NCBI GenBank assembly: GCA_965153355.1
Contig: OZ231128.1
Coordinates: 33,790,001 to 33,854,000, forward strand
Origin: Flaccisagitta enflata
Lineage: Eukaryota > Chaetognatha > Sagittoidea > Aphragmophora
Length of the DNA: 64,000 nucleotides
Direction: 5' to 3'
This document shows positions 12,685 through 26,300 of the stretch, in pieces. Under the pieces are notes generated by a model, which was not told the origin of the DNA, did no database searches, and saw only the letters and a list, made by a program, of their open reading frames with translations. Positions within the stretch are counted from its first letter, which is position 1. Every line of letters starts with the position of its first letter. The position numbers were made by a program, and so were the translations under genes.

Positions 12685-13169
12685 GGAAAAAGAATAAAGA
12701 AGGAAAACGGAAAGGAAAAAAGGAAAATGGAAAGGTAGAGAGGTAAACACAAAGAAATGAATACTGAAAGGAAAACAAAAAGTACGGAAGAAAGAAAAAT
12801 GGGAAGAAAGGAAGAAAAGAAAACCAAAATGAAGGCAAATGAGTGAAAGAAATGAGAGGAAGAAAATGTGATGGAGAAAATAAAAAAAATGGAAAGAAAG
12901 GAAGGAAAGAAACGGAAAGAAAAATAGAAAAGAAAACAAGGAAATAAAATGGAAAGAACGGAAGGAATCAAAATGAAAAGAAGGAAAAGAAATTTGAAAA
13001 AAAGAATGGAAAGAAAGAAAAAAGAAATCATGGAAAAAGAAAAAAAAGAAAAGAGAGGAAGACAGAAATAAAAAAGAAGACAGAAAAAGAGAGAAAAAAA
13101 AAGAGAGAAATGAAAAATAGAAAGAAAGGAAGAAAATAAAAGTGAAGGATAGGCTAATGGAAAGATAGG

Positions 13170-13218
<49 letters not shown>

Positions 13219-13836
13219 TCTCTCTGGTAAAACTAATGAAAATAGTCTAGATCTGTCTCCATAAGTCCTATATGATCCTTACGCGCATGAGTCTCATCGC
13301 GCAGCTCTTTTGTAAAATTGTGTCTTAGATCGGACCGTGTAAAGAAGCCTTACCGAGTTTTTACTTAAAACAAAAGCGGGACCGGTCCCGGAAATGCGGG
13401 ACGGTCCCGGAAAAGCGGGACTCAAAATTTACAGCCAATTCAAGCGGTGTAGGGGTAGGGGTGGGTTTAGGGTTAGGGGTAGGGGTTGGTTTAGGGGTAG
13501 GGGTGGGGTTAGGGTTTGGTGGAGGGCTAACCCTAAACCCAATTCTTTTCTTGTTTCTAGATTTACAATTTTCAGAAAAACTACCCAAAACCAAAAATCC
13601 GCCGCTACTCAGACACCGCTTGAATTGGCTGTAAATTTTGAGTCCCGCTTTTCCGGGACCGTCCCGCATTTCCGGGACCGGTCCCGCTTTTATTTTAAGT
13701 AAAAACTCGGTAAGGCTTCTTTACACAGTCCGATCTAAGACACAATTTTACAAAAGAGCTGCGCGATGAGACTCATGCGCGTAAGGATCATATAGGACTT
13801 ATGGAGACGGAGATAGAGACTATGTTCATTAATTTT

Positions 13837-14090
<254 letters not shown>

Positions 14091-15299
14091 TTGACTCTGT
14101 TTTCCTATCTTTCCATTAGCCTATCCTTCACTTTTATTTTCTTCCTTTCTTTTTTTCATTCTTTCTTTCTTCCTTCTTCCATTCTTTTTCTTCAGCTTTT
14201 CTTTTCCTTCTTTTCATTTTAATTCCTTCCGTTCTTTCATTTTATTTCCTTGTTTTCTTTTCTATTTTTCTTTCCGATTCTTTCCTTCCTTTCTTTCCAT
14301 TTTTTTCATTTTCTCCATCACATTTTCTTCCTCTCATTTCTTTCACTCATTTGCCTTCATTTTGGTTTTCTTTTCTTCCTTTCTTCCCATTTTTCTTTCT
14401 TCCGTACTTTTTGTTTTCCTTTCAGTATTCCTTTCTTCATTTCTTTGTGTTTACCTCTCCTTTCCATTTTCCTTCTTCCCTGCGTGTGTGTGTGTGTCTG
14501 TCTGTCTGTGTTAGTGTGTATATGCATGTGTGAATGATTGTTTGTGTTCATGTCTGTAGTCTATGCATTCTTATTTATTCTTGCCAATAGAACATTTGAT
14601 GAAGTTGTGTCCGGTGGTTTCCATGGCATTCTACTCCTTGATTTCTTTTGTAAACAAAGTTCCCCCACGAGTTATTAAGAAAATTATGAATAGAAAAGTC
14701 CGCTGAAAAATAGAAAGAAAAAGAGCGCGAAAAAAGCTTGCCGTAGGAACCGTCAAAAATTTTTTTTCATCTATTCTTCCGTCTGAAAATTAAAAAACCG
14801 CCTGACCAAAACATTTCTGGAAGTGTAGGGTAATACCCCAAAACTAAGCTCTTGCAGTGAAGTGATTTCCTGCTCATGCATAGGTTAAGAAAGCTGTGGT
14901 CCCGGAGAAGGAAAGTGAGGGTCCCGGGAAAAAAAGTTGATTATTTTCCCCTGCATGTTAAAAGAATTGACGAATCGTTTTTTGAAAACAAGCATGAACA
15001 TTCGTGACCAATGATGACTGATATGCAATGCGACCAAGTGAAATAAGGGAAATAATACAGAAATTCTTCGGGGACCGGTCCCGGTGACAGTCCCAGAGAA
15101 AATTTAGGCTCCGGGCTTGTTAATTCAAGCTGTGCTACACGTAAGCCCGGACGGACCAAGGGGAAGACGGGCAAAGCCTCTACAAGGATCGCCAGTCCAT
15201 GACTAATGTAATGATATCTAAGCATTTTTCTTCTTCTGGCAAACAAGGGAAAGAAGGCAACAAACTGCTGCTAAGACACGCCAAGTTAACGGGGTAAAA

Positions 15300-15370
15300 A
15301 AAGATAGAAATATAACAAATAATAATAAGAAAGTAAAAAAAGATAGAAATATAACAAATAATAATAAGAA
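15300..15370. repeat. Tandem pair of ~38-bp units
   Basis: The string agatagaaatataacaaata with flanking AT-rich sequence occurs twice in a row, probably a recent slippage duplication. Confidence 0.7.
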
Positions 15371-15658
15371 AATAAAAAAATTTAAAAAAAAATGACGTAA
15401 CTCGGACAGTGACGGCAGCCATTTTGTCTACTTGTTCATTTGTTTTAGATTTTTTTTCTTTCTCGTTACTCACATTTCGTCCCCTGGCGGATTCTTGATT
15501 AAACTCAGGAAAACAAACCGTCGTTTCGCATAGTCATGTCGCCGCAGCTGTCTCTAATTTTTTTTTATTCTGGCGTTATTTTTCCTACAATACCGTATCG
15601 TCGCGTTATTCGTGTGCTTAAAGATGTGCCCTAAAATGTTGCTCAATTTTTTTACCGT

Positions 15659-15918
15659 TGGGTATCTAGCGGTATGGTCAGGAGCGTCAAGAGAGGGGCC
15701 GTAAAAAAGGCCGAAAATTTAAGGTTGAGCACGCCTGTCTGCGATCCTGATTTCTGTAGTGGAATATTAGTCCCCAGTCGGCGCCCCCAGGGGGAGGCGG
15801 TAACGAGTGAGATGAGTGAGGCGCCTTCCGCGGTAGTCGACGTCTTAAAAGGAGGTCGTGGGAAAGAGAACACTTCCTTTGCAATTGTTGTATCATTTTC
15901 AGTTTTGTTCGCCGCCAT
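15659..15918 (-). CDS. Weak candidate: first exon divergent from RAD23
   Basis: A minus-strand ATG at 15918, in the context ATGGCGGC (a YY1-like start motif), opens a frame of about 88 codons in a locally GC-rich stretch. It ends near a possible donor (CAACG then gtaaaa). The peptide begins MAANKTENDTTIAKE and resembles no family I know. The opposite strand is also open here, so this may only be a CpG-rich promoter or 5' UTR region of RAD23, which starts 355 bp to the right on the other strand. Confidence 0.22.
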
Positions 15919-16272
15919 ATGAATTTCGCCGTAGTCGGAGTCTATGAAAGACGATGTTAGCGCGATATCAGGATTTCCGGAACGCGCTCGTGCGCTATTC
16001 GTTCGACATGTTTAATTACGGGAAGGCGGACGAGAGTAAACCTTTTCAGTCATTAAGGAATCACTGTTATTCGAGCAAGTGCTGAGTTCAAATTGTCTCT
16101 TCTGAATATAAAAGCAAAAGTGTTTACACCCGGGATCGATCCCTTGATTACAACATCAATACGAATAAATGTGGCATTTTAAGGTATTCGACCATGCAAG
16201 AACGATTAGTAATATCTTCCTGTATGATCACATGATATTTTTTCTCAGGTTTTGTTTCGCAAAAGGGTAAAA

Positions 16273-19200
16273 ATGCAGATCACTCTAAAAACGTTGCAGC
16301 AGAACACTTTTAAGGTGGAGATTGAACCATCTGAAACAGTAGCAGCGCTCAAGAAGAAGATCGAGTCGGACAAGGGCGATGCATTTCCGGCGGAGGGTCA
16401 AAAGCTTATTTACGCCGGCAAGATCCTGGGTACGCAATATATTAGGAACATAGTTTATGCGATAAGCCTCCGCCAATCTTGCGGGCTGTGACTGTTCATT
16501 TCTACAGATTTAGCAACATGTCACAATCTAGCGTATAACACTATAGCACTATATGACTATATAACATTATATATTGCTTTTCTGCTATCAGATAATTTTT
16601 CGCGGTGTCATCCTTCGATTTCTCGCGAATTTAGAAGTCATAACCATTACTAAAATACTGAATGACATGCGATACTTAATTGTAGAAATGTCAACACAGC
16701 CTCTTCATTGTTTTCTAACAGCCGACGAAAACACCATCGAGAGTTATAAAATAGAAGAAAGTAATTTCGTTGTGGTAATGGTGAGCAAACCGAAAGCCAA
16801 GCCGGCGGCAGCGAAACCAGTCTCAACCCCCGCCGCGTCCGAGTCCGCTTCCTCCGCCCCCGTTGCCCCATCCCCAGTCGCGGCCGCTGCTCCCGCCGCC
16901 GCCGCAGCAGCAGCAGCAGCAGCAACGTCAACGCCGGTGGCCGCGCCAAAGGAGGAATATTCGAAGGGAACGGAGGAAAAGAAGGAAGAGGCGTCCGTTA
17001 AACCCACAGCTGGACAAGATCAAGCTTCGGAGGAATCCAAACCCGCGGAGACGACCCCGCCGGCTTCCTCACCTGGGTAGGAAATTATGATGATTCTGCG
17101 CATGTTGCCCATTCCCTTTAAACATAATATTACGTCATGACTACCTTTTAAAGTTTTAACCAGAAACGATTCTAGCAAATGGTTACCCACTCATTTCGGG
17201 CAAGAAAATCAATTCTGTCAAGTTTCAAACAATGTTCAGAGAGAGAATGAGAAAGAGAAAGAGAAGGTCCTAATGCGACCCTGATGGTAGAATATTTAGA
17301 GTAGAATGTAAGGATTTGTCTATAAAGATTTGTTTAAAGATATGATACCGAACTGTTTTTCTTTGTTTCCGTGGGATCAAACGATAGTGTGCTGACGGGA
17401 GAAAGCGCTCTGGTTACTGGTTCCGAATACGAAACGATGGTTGGCGAAATATGTCTCATGGGTTTCGACAGAGAACAGGTAACGCCGTCTTTGTAGAACC
17501 GAGCCGCTTTCCACAAAGTGTGGTGAAGAGTAGAAAATTCTATTGGCATGTAACTAGTAGTTGCGGGGGAACTATTATATTGTAAGTGAAAGATGACAAA
17601 TTTGTCAGGGCGGAACAGTTTGGTCACTAGGCCCTATTAAATATCAAAATAAAGTAAGTTTGCTGATAATCGCCTTTAATTTTCTATTTCATCTAGGTTG
17701 TCAGAGCGTTACGTGCTAGTTTCAACAACCCTGATCGCGCGATCGAGTATTTGTTGTCGGGGATACCCGCTGGAACAGGTTTGGGCGGCGAGGCACCAGG
17801 AGCTGGAGAGCAAGACGCGGCACCGGTTGAACGTGCGCCACCTCCGCCACCCGCGAGACAGGTGAGAAGCAACTTTTGGTTTCTGGAAAGTTGGGATGTT
17901 ATGGTCATCACGATTGTTGGTTGGGTACTCTATTTTGATGTCAAGAGGGTATCGGTACTACTTTGTCTTTTAGTCGGATTAAAAGTTGGTGTTTTTAGAT
18001 GTACAGTTAATCCCCGCTATAACGGATCCAAGAGTAATAGAAATCTTTTTATAGTGCAGTTTCTACCTGTTGATTTCTTTTAGTTTCTATATTTGCAATA
18101 ATGGAAATCCATCTACGTATAATGGCTGAAATTTATTAATCCCTTGACCTCCGTTATTGTGGGATTGAACTGTGTATCTATCTGTCTTCAATCGCTAGTT
18201 TCTCTGGTCGATTGTCTGTCGAATTGAATGCTGCCTTTGTCATAATGAAAATCACTCTCCGCATTTGTTACTGAATGTTTTACTGGATGATCTCTGTGTG
18301 TAGTATTTTAGATGAACGTTTTATTAACGAATGATTTTTGTCTGATTGTCAGTTTGGTCGCTGTTGTTGGTGGGCGAGTGAATGTGTGATTGTTCATCCT
18401 TTTGATGGCGAATGAAAGGCAAATCAAAGTTCATTTTAATGATCAACAGGCGAATGAACCTCCGGCTGCCTCGGACGGCGAGGACCCATTGGGATTTCTA
18501 AGAACGCAGCCGCAGTTTGCGCAGATGAGGACCCTCGTTCAACAGAATCCTTCTCTTCTGCCGGCTGTCTTACAACAATTAGGTGTGCTTATGCGTAACT
18601 CGGTTTTCATCGAAGCAAGAGAGAAAATTCCCTGTTCAAAATTAGAAAAACGGGCTGAAAGACCTAGAAATACTGTCAAAAACTATAGAAATATTTATTA
18701 AATGGAAAGCATGTTTACATAAACTTTTTACCAAAGCAGGGGGTCGCTGAATTTAGAGGGGGAGCGCTAAATAGAGGAATACGGTACTGCTTCTCAACAG
18801 CGAAACTATTGCCTGTTTTTTAAGGTTCGACGAATCCACAGCTTTTGCAGCTGATCAATCAACATCAACAACGGTTCATCGAGATGCTGAACGATTCGGC
18901 GGATCCCGCTGCGCCTGCTGCAAACGCTCCTCCCGCTGCTGGTCAGTATTTTGTGCGCGAGGAATGTCCTCTACTCTTTCTGCGTTATGAATCTACTCCT
19001 TATGAATATCTTTACCAATTTGTCGACTACATGTGAATAATCACGCGTATTTTTCGTCGTGCAGGTGGTATGATGCCTCCCGCTGATTTAGGCGGTGGCG
19101 GTGCCGGTGGACCAGGCAGCAACTTCATTCAGGTGACGCCAGAGGAAAAACAGGCGATCGAACGACTGAAGGATCTCGGTTTCCCAGAGGCGCTCGTCAT

Positions 19201-19724
19201 TCAGGTAAACTTGGAAACTTATCTCGACGCCGCCACCGTAGTTAATGAAGTGGAAGTATACAGAGGGCGCTAGTTTACGCTTCAATTGTGGGACAACGAG
19301 GACTTAGTGGTGGATAGAAGCAATAATGCGAGTTTTCATTCGGGCGTGAAGGACTGACCAACCGACCGACCAACCCTCCCCGAGTCGCCAGTCTGGGACT
19401 AGCAAGAATGAAGTAACCAAATAAAAAAAGCGCACGCAACACACGCATTTGCATCACGTTGAGTTTGTCGGTCCGTCTGTTGGTCCATTCGTTCATCCAG
19501 TAAAAAAGTGTTTCTTGAAGTCAACAACTTACTACATTTCTTTTAAGTTACATCAGAGGTTTAAATCTCGCATAAGTCCTATGGGTGTTGGCCTTGTTTA
19601 GTCAAATCCTGATTTTAAACCGCACATCAATTTTCTTTCCCAATCTTAGGCCTACTTCGCGTGTGAAAAGAATGAAGACCTGGCCGCCAATTTCCTCATC
19701 TCTCAAAACTTCGACGATGATTGA
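16273..19724 (+). CDS. RAD23: RAD23 ubiquitin-receptor / XPC partner, complete, eight exons, 410 aa
   Basis: RAD23 shuttles polyubiquitinated proteins to the proteasome through its UBL domain and stabilises XPC in nucleotide excision repair. The exons are 16273-16429, 16722-17076, 17388-17478, 17697-17861, 18450-18582, 18825-18941, 19065-19204 and 19650-19724. All are GT-AG, phases agree, and the total is 1233 nt. Domain order is canonical. UBL is residues 1-77 ([20 protein letters not shown], ending NFVVVMVSK). A Pro/Ala/Lys linker follows, with an Ala run and acidic KEE. UBA1 is about 171-225 ([33 protein letters not shown]). The XPC-binding STI1-like domain is about 266-325 ([34 protein letters not shown]). 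UBA2 is about 365-408 ([30 protein letters not shown]). The length equals vertebrate RAD23B. The ATG is chosen because UBL starts there, and an upstream in-frame extension (MFRKRVK) is not conserved. Confidence 0.96.
19335..19500. repeat. Degenerate GACCGACC/GTCCGTCC element remnant in RAD23 intron 7
   Basis: The strings gaccaaccgaccgaccaacc and gtcggtccgtctgttggtcc lie in opposite orientations about 110 bp apart. The sub-terminal arrays of the hairpin-ended elements look the same, but no intact hairpin is seen. Confidence 0.45.
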
Positions 19725-20106
19725 ACTGGAAGCGTTCGGTTCTTGGACATTGTCCCCATTAATCTTTATCCTGCCCCTTGTTTCTCTCTTCGTGTTATGT
19801 AAATCAGCAAACAAAAAGACTAACTACTATCTCGTGATGAACTTCACCGGGCTTTTGGGTGCAAGTCGTGGATCCTATTTTATCATCTTGAAATGGAACT
19901 TTGAGTATTGACTGAGTTCAGTTTAAACGAGAAATTTATTGCATCTGTAGTAGATGCGAATCACGGGAGATTTTTCTGATTGTTCAGGATGTTATGTGAG
20001 TCATCTATCTGACACATCGTTAGTGAAAAGGTTAATGGTGGTTTTATGCAGTCAGATTTAGACAAACTGAAAAGTCAAATGTTGCTTAGTGTTGTTTTTG
20101 ATGATT

Positions 20107-20119
20107 CTCTCTCTCTCTC

Positions 20120-20194
<75 letters not shown>
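20107..20194. repeat. (CT)n microsatellite downstream of RAD23
   Basis: This is a CT dinucleotide tract with one CG interruption, in the 3' flank of RAD23. The stretch 19725-20500 otherwise shows nothing coding. Confidence 0.9.
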
Positions 20195-20198
<4 letters not shown>

Positions 20199-20500
20199 GC
20201 TTTGAGTAAATTGCTATTATTCCTTTTGATGTGAAAGCCATCTCTCTCTGAAATGTAATTTCCGTTTCATTTATTTTCTTTCGTTAGTGTTATGTTTTGG
20301 CCGAACTTAAGAAAGTTGAGATGATTTGAGACACGTTGGATCTTAAGAAATATCTGAAACTCGTTGGATCAGTTAGATGTACTGCAGTGCACTCGTCAGT
20401 TACATGGTCACATGGAGTCATGGACTGTCTTGCTTGTCGCCGATCGCCTGGGCCGAGACCGTTCCTTGCACCGAATGAAGTTTGTCTAGTGTCTACTAGA

Positions 20501-21099
20501 CACTATCTACAGTACGATGGGAGCAATGACGACCTAGACTGGAGGATATATTTTAGGTAGCTTAATTTTATTTGTATCGTAAAATATTTGAAATCTAGGG
20601 TAATTAAAGGTTGCTTTATTGAGTGAAAATGTTTGCGTCTCTCAAACTTCAATTTGCAACTTAACCTCATCAAGACTTCATTTTTAAAAGTTCTAACCTG
20701 ACTCAATAAATCGGGTGGAAAATTTTATATGGTTTGAAAAAAAAAATCAGTTGAATTGGTCTATTTTTATAGGTGTTATAGCCATTTTAAGTTTTGTTTA
20801 AAATTTAATTTGCATAACTTTTGTATATCAAACATAGCCGTAAAACCTGTAAAAATAGTCCAATTAAGCTGATTTTTTTTTAAAATTATATAAAATTTTT
20901 TGCTCGTTTTAATGAAATTGGTTGGAATCTTGAAAAATAAAGTCCTGGTGAGGTTAAGTCAAAAGTTGAGGTTTAGGAGACGCAAATGCATTCACTCAAT
21001 AGAGCTTAGATCTCGAATATATCATAATACAAATGAAATAAGAAATCCTTAAATCCATCCTCCAGTCTAGGTCGTCATTGCTCCCATCGTACTGTAGTG
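20501..21099. repeat. Foldback inverted repeat, arms about 285 bp
   Basis: The left arm starts with acagtacgatgggagcaatg and the right arm ends with its complement (cattgctcccatcgtactgt). The arms pair through aacctcatcaagact / ctggtgaggtt and related blocks to a centre near 20800. It is non-coding and resembles the other foldbacks in size class but not in sequence. Confidence 0.85.
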
Positions 21100-21935
21100 T
21101 CTACCGATCCATACTCGTTAGCTACCATTATGGGAAAGTCAGGTGTGTCAAATACGGGTGATGACTGAATTTGAGACTATAACGCTGACGCAAGATGGGG
21201 CTGTTGACTTTAGAATGATCGCCATTTTTTTTTATCTAAAATTCAACCGTTTTTTTCGCGATTGAAATCTAATGCAATGTCTGCACTGTCGTCCGCCCAG
21301 AAATAAATTCATTAACCAAAGAAGACTATTTTACTATTTTATTGAATTTGATATGATTAACCCAGACTCTTTTCTGTGAAGCTTTAAAAGAGGATAGCAG
21401 CATTTAAAAGTAATTCGAATGTCCCACTATTTAAGGCAAAGGATGAAAAGTTGATAATGTGATTACAACATTATGCAGGGATTTTGGAAAAAAACGAAAG
21501 AAGAACGAAATTTAAAAAAAAGAAAAATGGTTAAGAAATTTAAATGAGTAACCCCATGATGCCCTGGCGTTATACTATCACTACTCTCAGGGATTTTGCA
21601 TATTGACACATCCGAATGGGACAGACTAGGGATCGGATGTTTAAAACCTGCCTCAAACTGGAAAGTGTCATTCTAGATATTCAGTTGTGATATACTCCAC
21701 CCTTCTAAAACAAGACAAATTGATAGGTGGGTCGGGTGAGTCATCACACTAAGTCTTTGAGACGTGTACACACATAAATTACACCACTATACAGGAAATG
21801 TACTAGGCGTCTTGATGATAGAACGTGGCTAAACCGGTTTTGCTAAAAGAGATCAACAGGTTTGGCTGACGCTGTGGAATTAGGCCAAGTCAGAGTGCAG
21901 CTAGTTTTCTCATTTCTGGGCCTCATGTCAACACC
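21100..21935. other. Intergenic, 5' flank of the MPV17-like gene
   Basis: I see no gene, microsatellite or recognised repeat in this stretch. It should contain the promoter of the gene starting at 21936. Confidence 0.5.
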
Positions 21936-23062
21936 ATGCAAATTATTAGAAAAGCGGCTTCGCGATGGTATGCGAAATGTCTAGAGAAGAATCCGATCGT
22001 CACAAATTCTTGCACATTCGGGTTGTTGATGGGTGTGGGTGACGTGATGTGTCAAACTTGTTTTGAAAGGCGACGGGGAAAGGTGGGATCCTTTTACGAT
22101 GGGCCCGACACTGAGTCACGCTCTTTCGAAGCGCTTGACTTCGCGCTTACGGGTTATCATGGAATAGACTGGAAGCGCACGGCCCGGTTTACGACGATCG
22201 GCGCCCTTTATTTTGGGCCTGCGGTGACGATTTGGTATCGCTATTTGGATAGAATTGTCAGCGGCGTCACTATTTTCCGACGCCGCGGCGTCTCTAAATA
22301 TGACGGGGTCGCAAGGATGGTGATTGACCAGGTAAAGTTTTACGTTAAATTTGACATCAAGATCAGGCCTGTATATTGTTCTACATTCCCGCCCCCCGGT
22401 GGGGGGGGGGAAATAAACAAAGGGTTTGGAGATGGGGGAAAAATGTAAGGGGAAAAACGAAAAAAACAAAATTGGGGGAATATGAAACTGATTAGTAAAA
22501 CACAATTTAACACTGTTTAAACTTTAAAAACATTGTTTTATTGTCATATAGGGAGGAAATCATAGATTTTGTAACGCGACGCGACGCATTGCGGGGAAGG
22601 AAATCAAAGGCAGGGGGAAATTAATCAAAGATCATAGAACTACATACATCCCTGCATCAAATAAAACGAACGGAGCGACTCTGTAGGGTTCCGCTTGCCA
22701 AGCGACTCTGGCCGACCATTGAGTGCTCCAAAGGGCCCAAAGGCTCTCACCCTGAAGCTAGTTTGGGTTTGAGAAGACACATTGTCCAACTTACATATTT
22801 TTGCTGTTTACAGGCGTTGTTTGCCCCTTGTTCACTAGTCGCATATTTGTGTTTCCTCTCGTTGTTACGCGGCGATACGCGAACACAATGGGTAGAATCG
22901 TTTCGTCGCGACTACTTCGCTATCTTGCGCGTGAACTGGACCGTTTGGCCTTTCGTCCAATTGCTGACTTTCTCGGTGGTGCCGAACCGGCATCGCGTCA
23001 TGTTCGTCAATACCGTCAGCCTCGCATGGAATTCTTTTTTGTCCTGGCGCGAAAACAAATAA
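21936..23062 (+). CDS. MPV17L2: MPV17/PMP22-family membrane protein (MPV17L2-like), two exons, 214 aa
   Basis: MPV17/PMP22 proteins are small multi-pass membrane proteins of mitochondria or peroxisomes, and MPV17L2 is linked to mitochondrial ribosome assembly. Exon 1 is 21936-22331 (donor gtaaag) and exon 2 is 22814-23062 (acceptor tgctgtttacag), phase 0. Family hallmarks in order: KNPIVTNSCTFGLLMGVGD followed by Q near the N-terminus; DWKRTARF; GALYFGPAVTIWYRYLDRI; VIDQ at the exon junction; ALFAPCSLVAYLCFLSLL; FAILRVNWTVWPFVQLLTF; VPNRHRVMFVNTVSLAWNSF with LSWRENK at the C-terminus. The VTN...LM..GD...Q opening is closer to MPV17L2 than to MPV17 or PXMP2, but the subfamily is my inference. 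A ~40-residue insertion-like stretch follows the GD motif. The intron has a G-rich run at 22400-22412. Confidence 0.88.
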
Positions 23063-23271
23063 TTCTGTTTCATTTAGAATTACATTGCCATGAATGCCAC
23101 CTAGGAGGTAGACCTCACTCATTGTCGGTGAATAGGTAAAATATGGTGTCTAAGCTACTGAGCCAGGGGCCCAGTGCCAGTACCTGTAGCTCTGTTTTCA
23201 TGTTCGTGGTAAATATGGTGGAATGAATTGAATAATTAATGCCATTTCTGTAAAATAGATGAATGCAACTC

Positions 23272-23812
23272 CATTATTCAGTCAGTGGAAAAAACAAAAT
23301 AGGTAGAGAGCTCACTCTGTTGGCTTTGATTCAATCTACTGTTATTAAACAGCAGGCTGTAAACAACAACTGGTTGTGAAAATTACAGCCGGCTGTTATC
23401 TTACAAAGTTGGCAAAAATCCAACCTTCATAGAATAGAATGTGATTAGCATATTCGTAATCCTGATGAAATTCTGAGAAGTTTGACATGTCACACTTAAC
23501 ACTTTTTGTGAGAAATAATCTTTAAACATTGTATCTTAATTTTTTTAAACATTGATAAAATTTTTTTTCATATAAAACTACATGTTGTGATATATCAAAC
23601 TTGTCAGAATTTCACTAGGATTATGGATTTGCAGGTCTCGTTTTATTTGGTGAAAGTTGGAATTTTACCAATTTTGTAGCATGACAGCTGGCTGTAATTC
23701 TTACAACCAGTTGCTGTTTACAGCTTGCTGTTTGATAACAGTAGGTGGGATCAAAGCCAACAGAGTGAGCTCTCTACCTATTTTGTTTTGTCCACTGACT
23801 GTATTCTTTGAA
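23272..23812. repeat. Foldback inverted repeat, arms about 240 bp
   Basis: The left arm contains acaaaataggtagagagctc and the right arm gagctctctacctattttgt. Inside, accumulations of aacagcaggctgtaaac / gtttacagcttgctgttt pair. It lies 210 bp past the MPV17-like stop codon and is non-coding. Confidence 0.85.
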
Positions 23813-24034
23813 TCTTATAAATTCATTCGGGACGTTCAGGTCCATCTTGAGTTACATAAAATTTCTATGGTGTGAAACCGCAAGTAAAAGCTAATGAGTG
23901 ATAATAAAATGAAAGCATTCATGTCATCGAAAAAATTCATAAGCATAAGCCAAATTTTTTTTGGTCATGATTTTTTTTTATTGTTAGATCAAATCAAAAG
24001 CAATTATATGTATTGATTGCACTGAAGATCAGAG

Positions 24035-24228
24035 AAAAACAAGGCCGGATACACGGCTACTGAAGTCACGTTCGGGTGGGCAGAGGCCATATTTGAGGTC
24101 ACTAGACCATTTAGGCAGGAGCAGTGTGGTCTAAAAAAAAAAATCATAAAAAGAAGTAGAACGTGACCGACCAACCGACTGACAGACAAAGCGGGCTGTA
24201 GAGTCACGTGCACTAGCCCACAAAGAAA
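24035..24228 (+). repeat. Hairpin-ended element, GGCCGGATACACGG subfamily, decayed hairpin
   Basis: It begins acaaggccggatacacggct and contains the gggtgggcagaggcc and gggcaggagcagtg words and a gaccgaccaaccgac array. It ends with a degraded agtcacgtgcacta in place of the intact hairpin seen at 59942-59960. Confidence 0.75.
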
Positions 24229-24535
24229 ACACACTTTTTGATAGAAAAGTTCTCTATCAAACAGATATGATTCAAAATCATCAAAATAGATGACCGTGGG
24301 GCTTCTATAAAGTGTGCCCGCCACCACCCCCATATCCCATAGGAAATGTACAGGAGGATTTTGGTCTGCAGGGCCTCCTATCTTTCATAATGGGAAATGG
24401 GGTAAGTGGCGGGCACACTTTATAGAAGCCCTATGACCAAATTTTTGTCATGGACCATCTATTTTCATGATTTTGAGTCAAATCTCTTCGACAGAGAACT
24501 TTTCTATGAAAAAGTGTTTTCTTAGTGAGCTAGCG
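24220..24535. repeat. Foldback inverted repeat, arms about 110 bp
   Basis: The left arm has gcttctataaagtgtgcccg and the right cgggcacactttatagaagc. The outer parts (agaaaacacactttttgat / gaaaaagtgttttctt) also pair. It is contiguous with the preceding element. Confidence 0.8.
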
Positions 24536-24539
24536 TGCA

Positions 24540-26300
24540 CGCGACTAAGACATGGAGAACTGAGTAAACCTGATTGTTATTCGAGGCATTTTTATACTAC
24601 TATGGGCATCAAAACAACAGTTTTTGGCCCGCAGAAACAACCGTCCACATCCCTAACCATGTTATCTTATACCAAAAAAAATTTTAAGGCTTCTTTGGCC
24701 GTTTTAGTGAAAAAAAAACTAAATGTTTATAAACCTATGTTGGAGAAGGCAACAAATTTTAATGCCAAACATCTCACACCAGGAATTTTCGCAACCTATT
24801 CCCCTTACATATTGGAAATTTGACCCCAAATTTTCAGTTAAACCTGCTCATTTATTAAAATAGTACATGCAAAAATTTTTGTGACCATTTGTTTTTAAGC
24901 GCAATGAAAAATGACGCTTTTAGTGAATGTTATAGAGACACTAAAACATGTAGATTTTAACTATGATATGCGCTGTTGCTGTTGCTGTTGCTGTAGTGGC
25001 AAAAAAACCTGTCAAATTTTTTTTATATTTTTTTTGTGTTACCCATCACATGTACTTCAATATGAAGTTGACATGCATTTTGACAAAAAAATTTATTGTT
25101 GATTCATGTCCGATACTTCTTGTTGAGCAAAAATATCTTGGATTTCAACACTTCACTGGTGACCGAAATATTGCACCACTCAGAGTGTGATTACCAATGA
25201 GTGATTTGGTCACTATTGGATATGATGAAAGCATTAATTTGCTAGCCCTACAAAGATGGTCCTCGTAAAAATACTTATTGCAGAGAAAAACCTCAATTGG
25301 GAATTCAGCAATCAAATTCGGATTTTATCCTTTTTTTCTTTTTTTTTTTACAAAGGAGAAAAATAGGTTTCTTATCAAGTCAACATTCTCGCAGTTCTCC
25401 CCAGTTCGAAAAAAGGTATTCAGAACGCTCAAATGATGGCGTGAACGAAGAATGGAGCGGACGTACGAACAAATGAACAAACGAACAAACGAACGAACAA
25501 ACAAATGAACAAACGAAAAACAAACAAACAAACGAACAAATGAACAAACAAAAAACGAACAAACGAACAAACAAACAAATAAACAAGTGAATGAACAAGG
25601 GAGCAAACAAATGAACGGAGCAATGAGCAAGCAAACAAGTCAGTGAGGGAAACAAGGCCGGATACACGGGCCAAGACGGTGCGCCCGGCGTTATTAATTC
25701 TTAGACCTATGCTCAATGCCCCTAGCCCTATCCCGAGCTCTATGAGACCCATCCTTGGCTCTATCGAACCCATCCCTAGCTCTATCCGATCTCTCCTGAG
25801 TAACCACTGACGATCCAGGTCTTACAAACTAGAAACGATCTACTGCACGATCAAAGTGATTCTCGTCTCCAATAGATACGAGAAGAGATAGCTATAAATC
25901 GATTATTAGATATAGCTAGATATCGATTTCCGATACGATTCAACATTTTTTTCACAGTTAACACATTGCTCTGCGCTCCGTAAAATAATTAAGAAAACGG
26001 CAAAAAACTTTAACTGATTTTCTCAAAATTTCACATGCATACGTAATAAATTCTGCTCTACAACATATCTCAATCTCCACGTTCAACTCTCCCATCTTCA
26101 TTGTCTTTTTGCCCTAAAACTGTTTTTTCCCTCAATCAAATCTGAATCTTTTTTTTCTCGCCATTTCTTAACCAAAACAATCAAATTAAATCGAAATTCC
26201 ATTCCACCGTTGACCGGTTTCATTCTTTCACACGAACTTTAATTTGGCACTTTGGGACAAAATCGTTTTTGCCAGCCCCTAAGAAATCAAGATTAAGAAA
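24540..26300. repeat. Non-coding stretch with a GAACAAAC minisatellite
   Basis: The main structure is an array of (GAACAAAC)-type 4-8 bp units at 25455-25615, followed by a fragment of the GGCCGGATACACGG element (25650-25670). At 24340-25300 I see AT-rich sequence with no supported gene. At 25800-26300 the sequence leads into the retroelement ORF below. Confidence 0.6.

Noticed and set aside
17334-17627. Minus-strand 97-codon frame over RAD23 exon 3
   Set aside because: It overlaps a firmly identified RAD23 exon in antisense and its composition follows from the sense codons.
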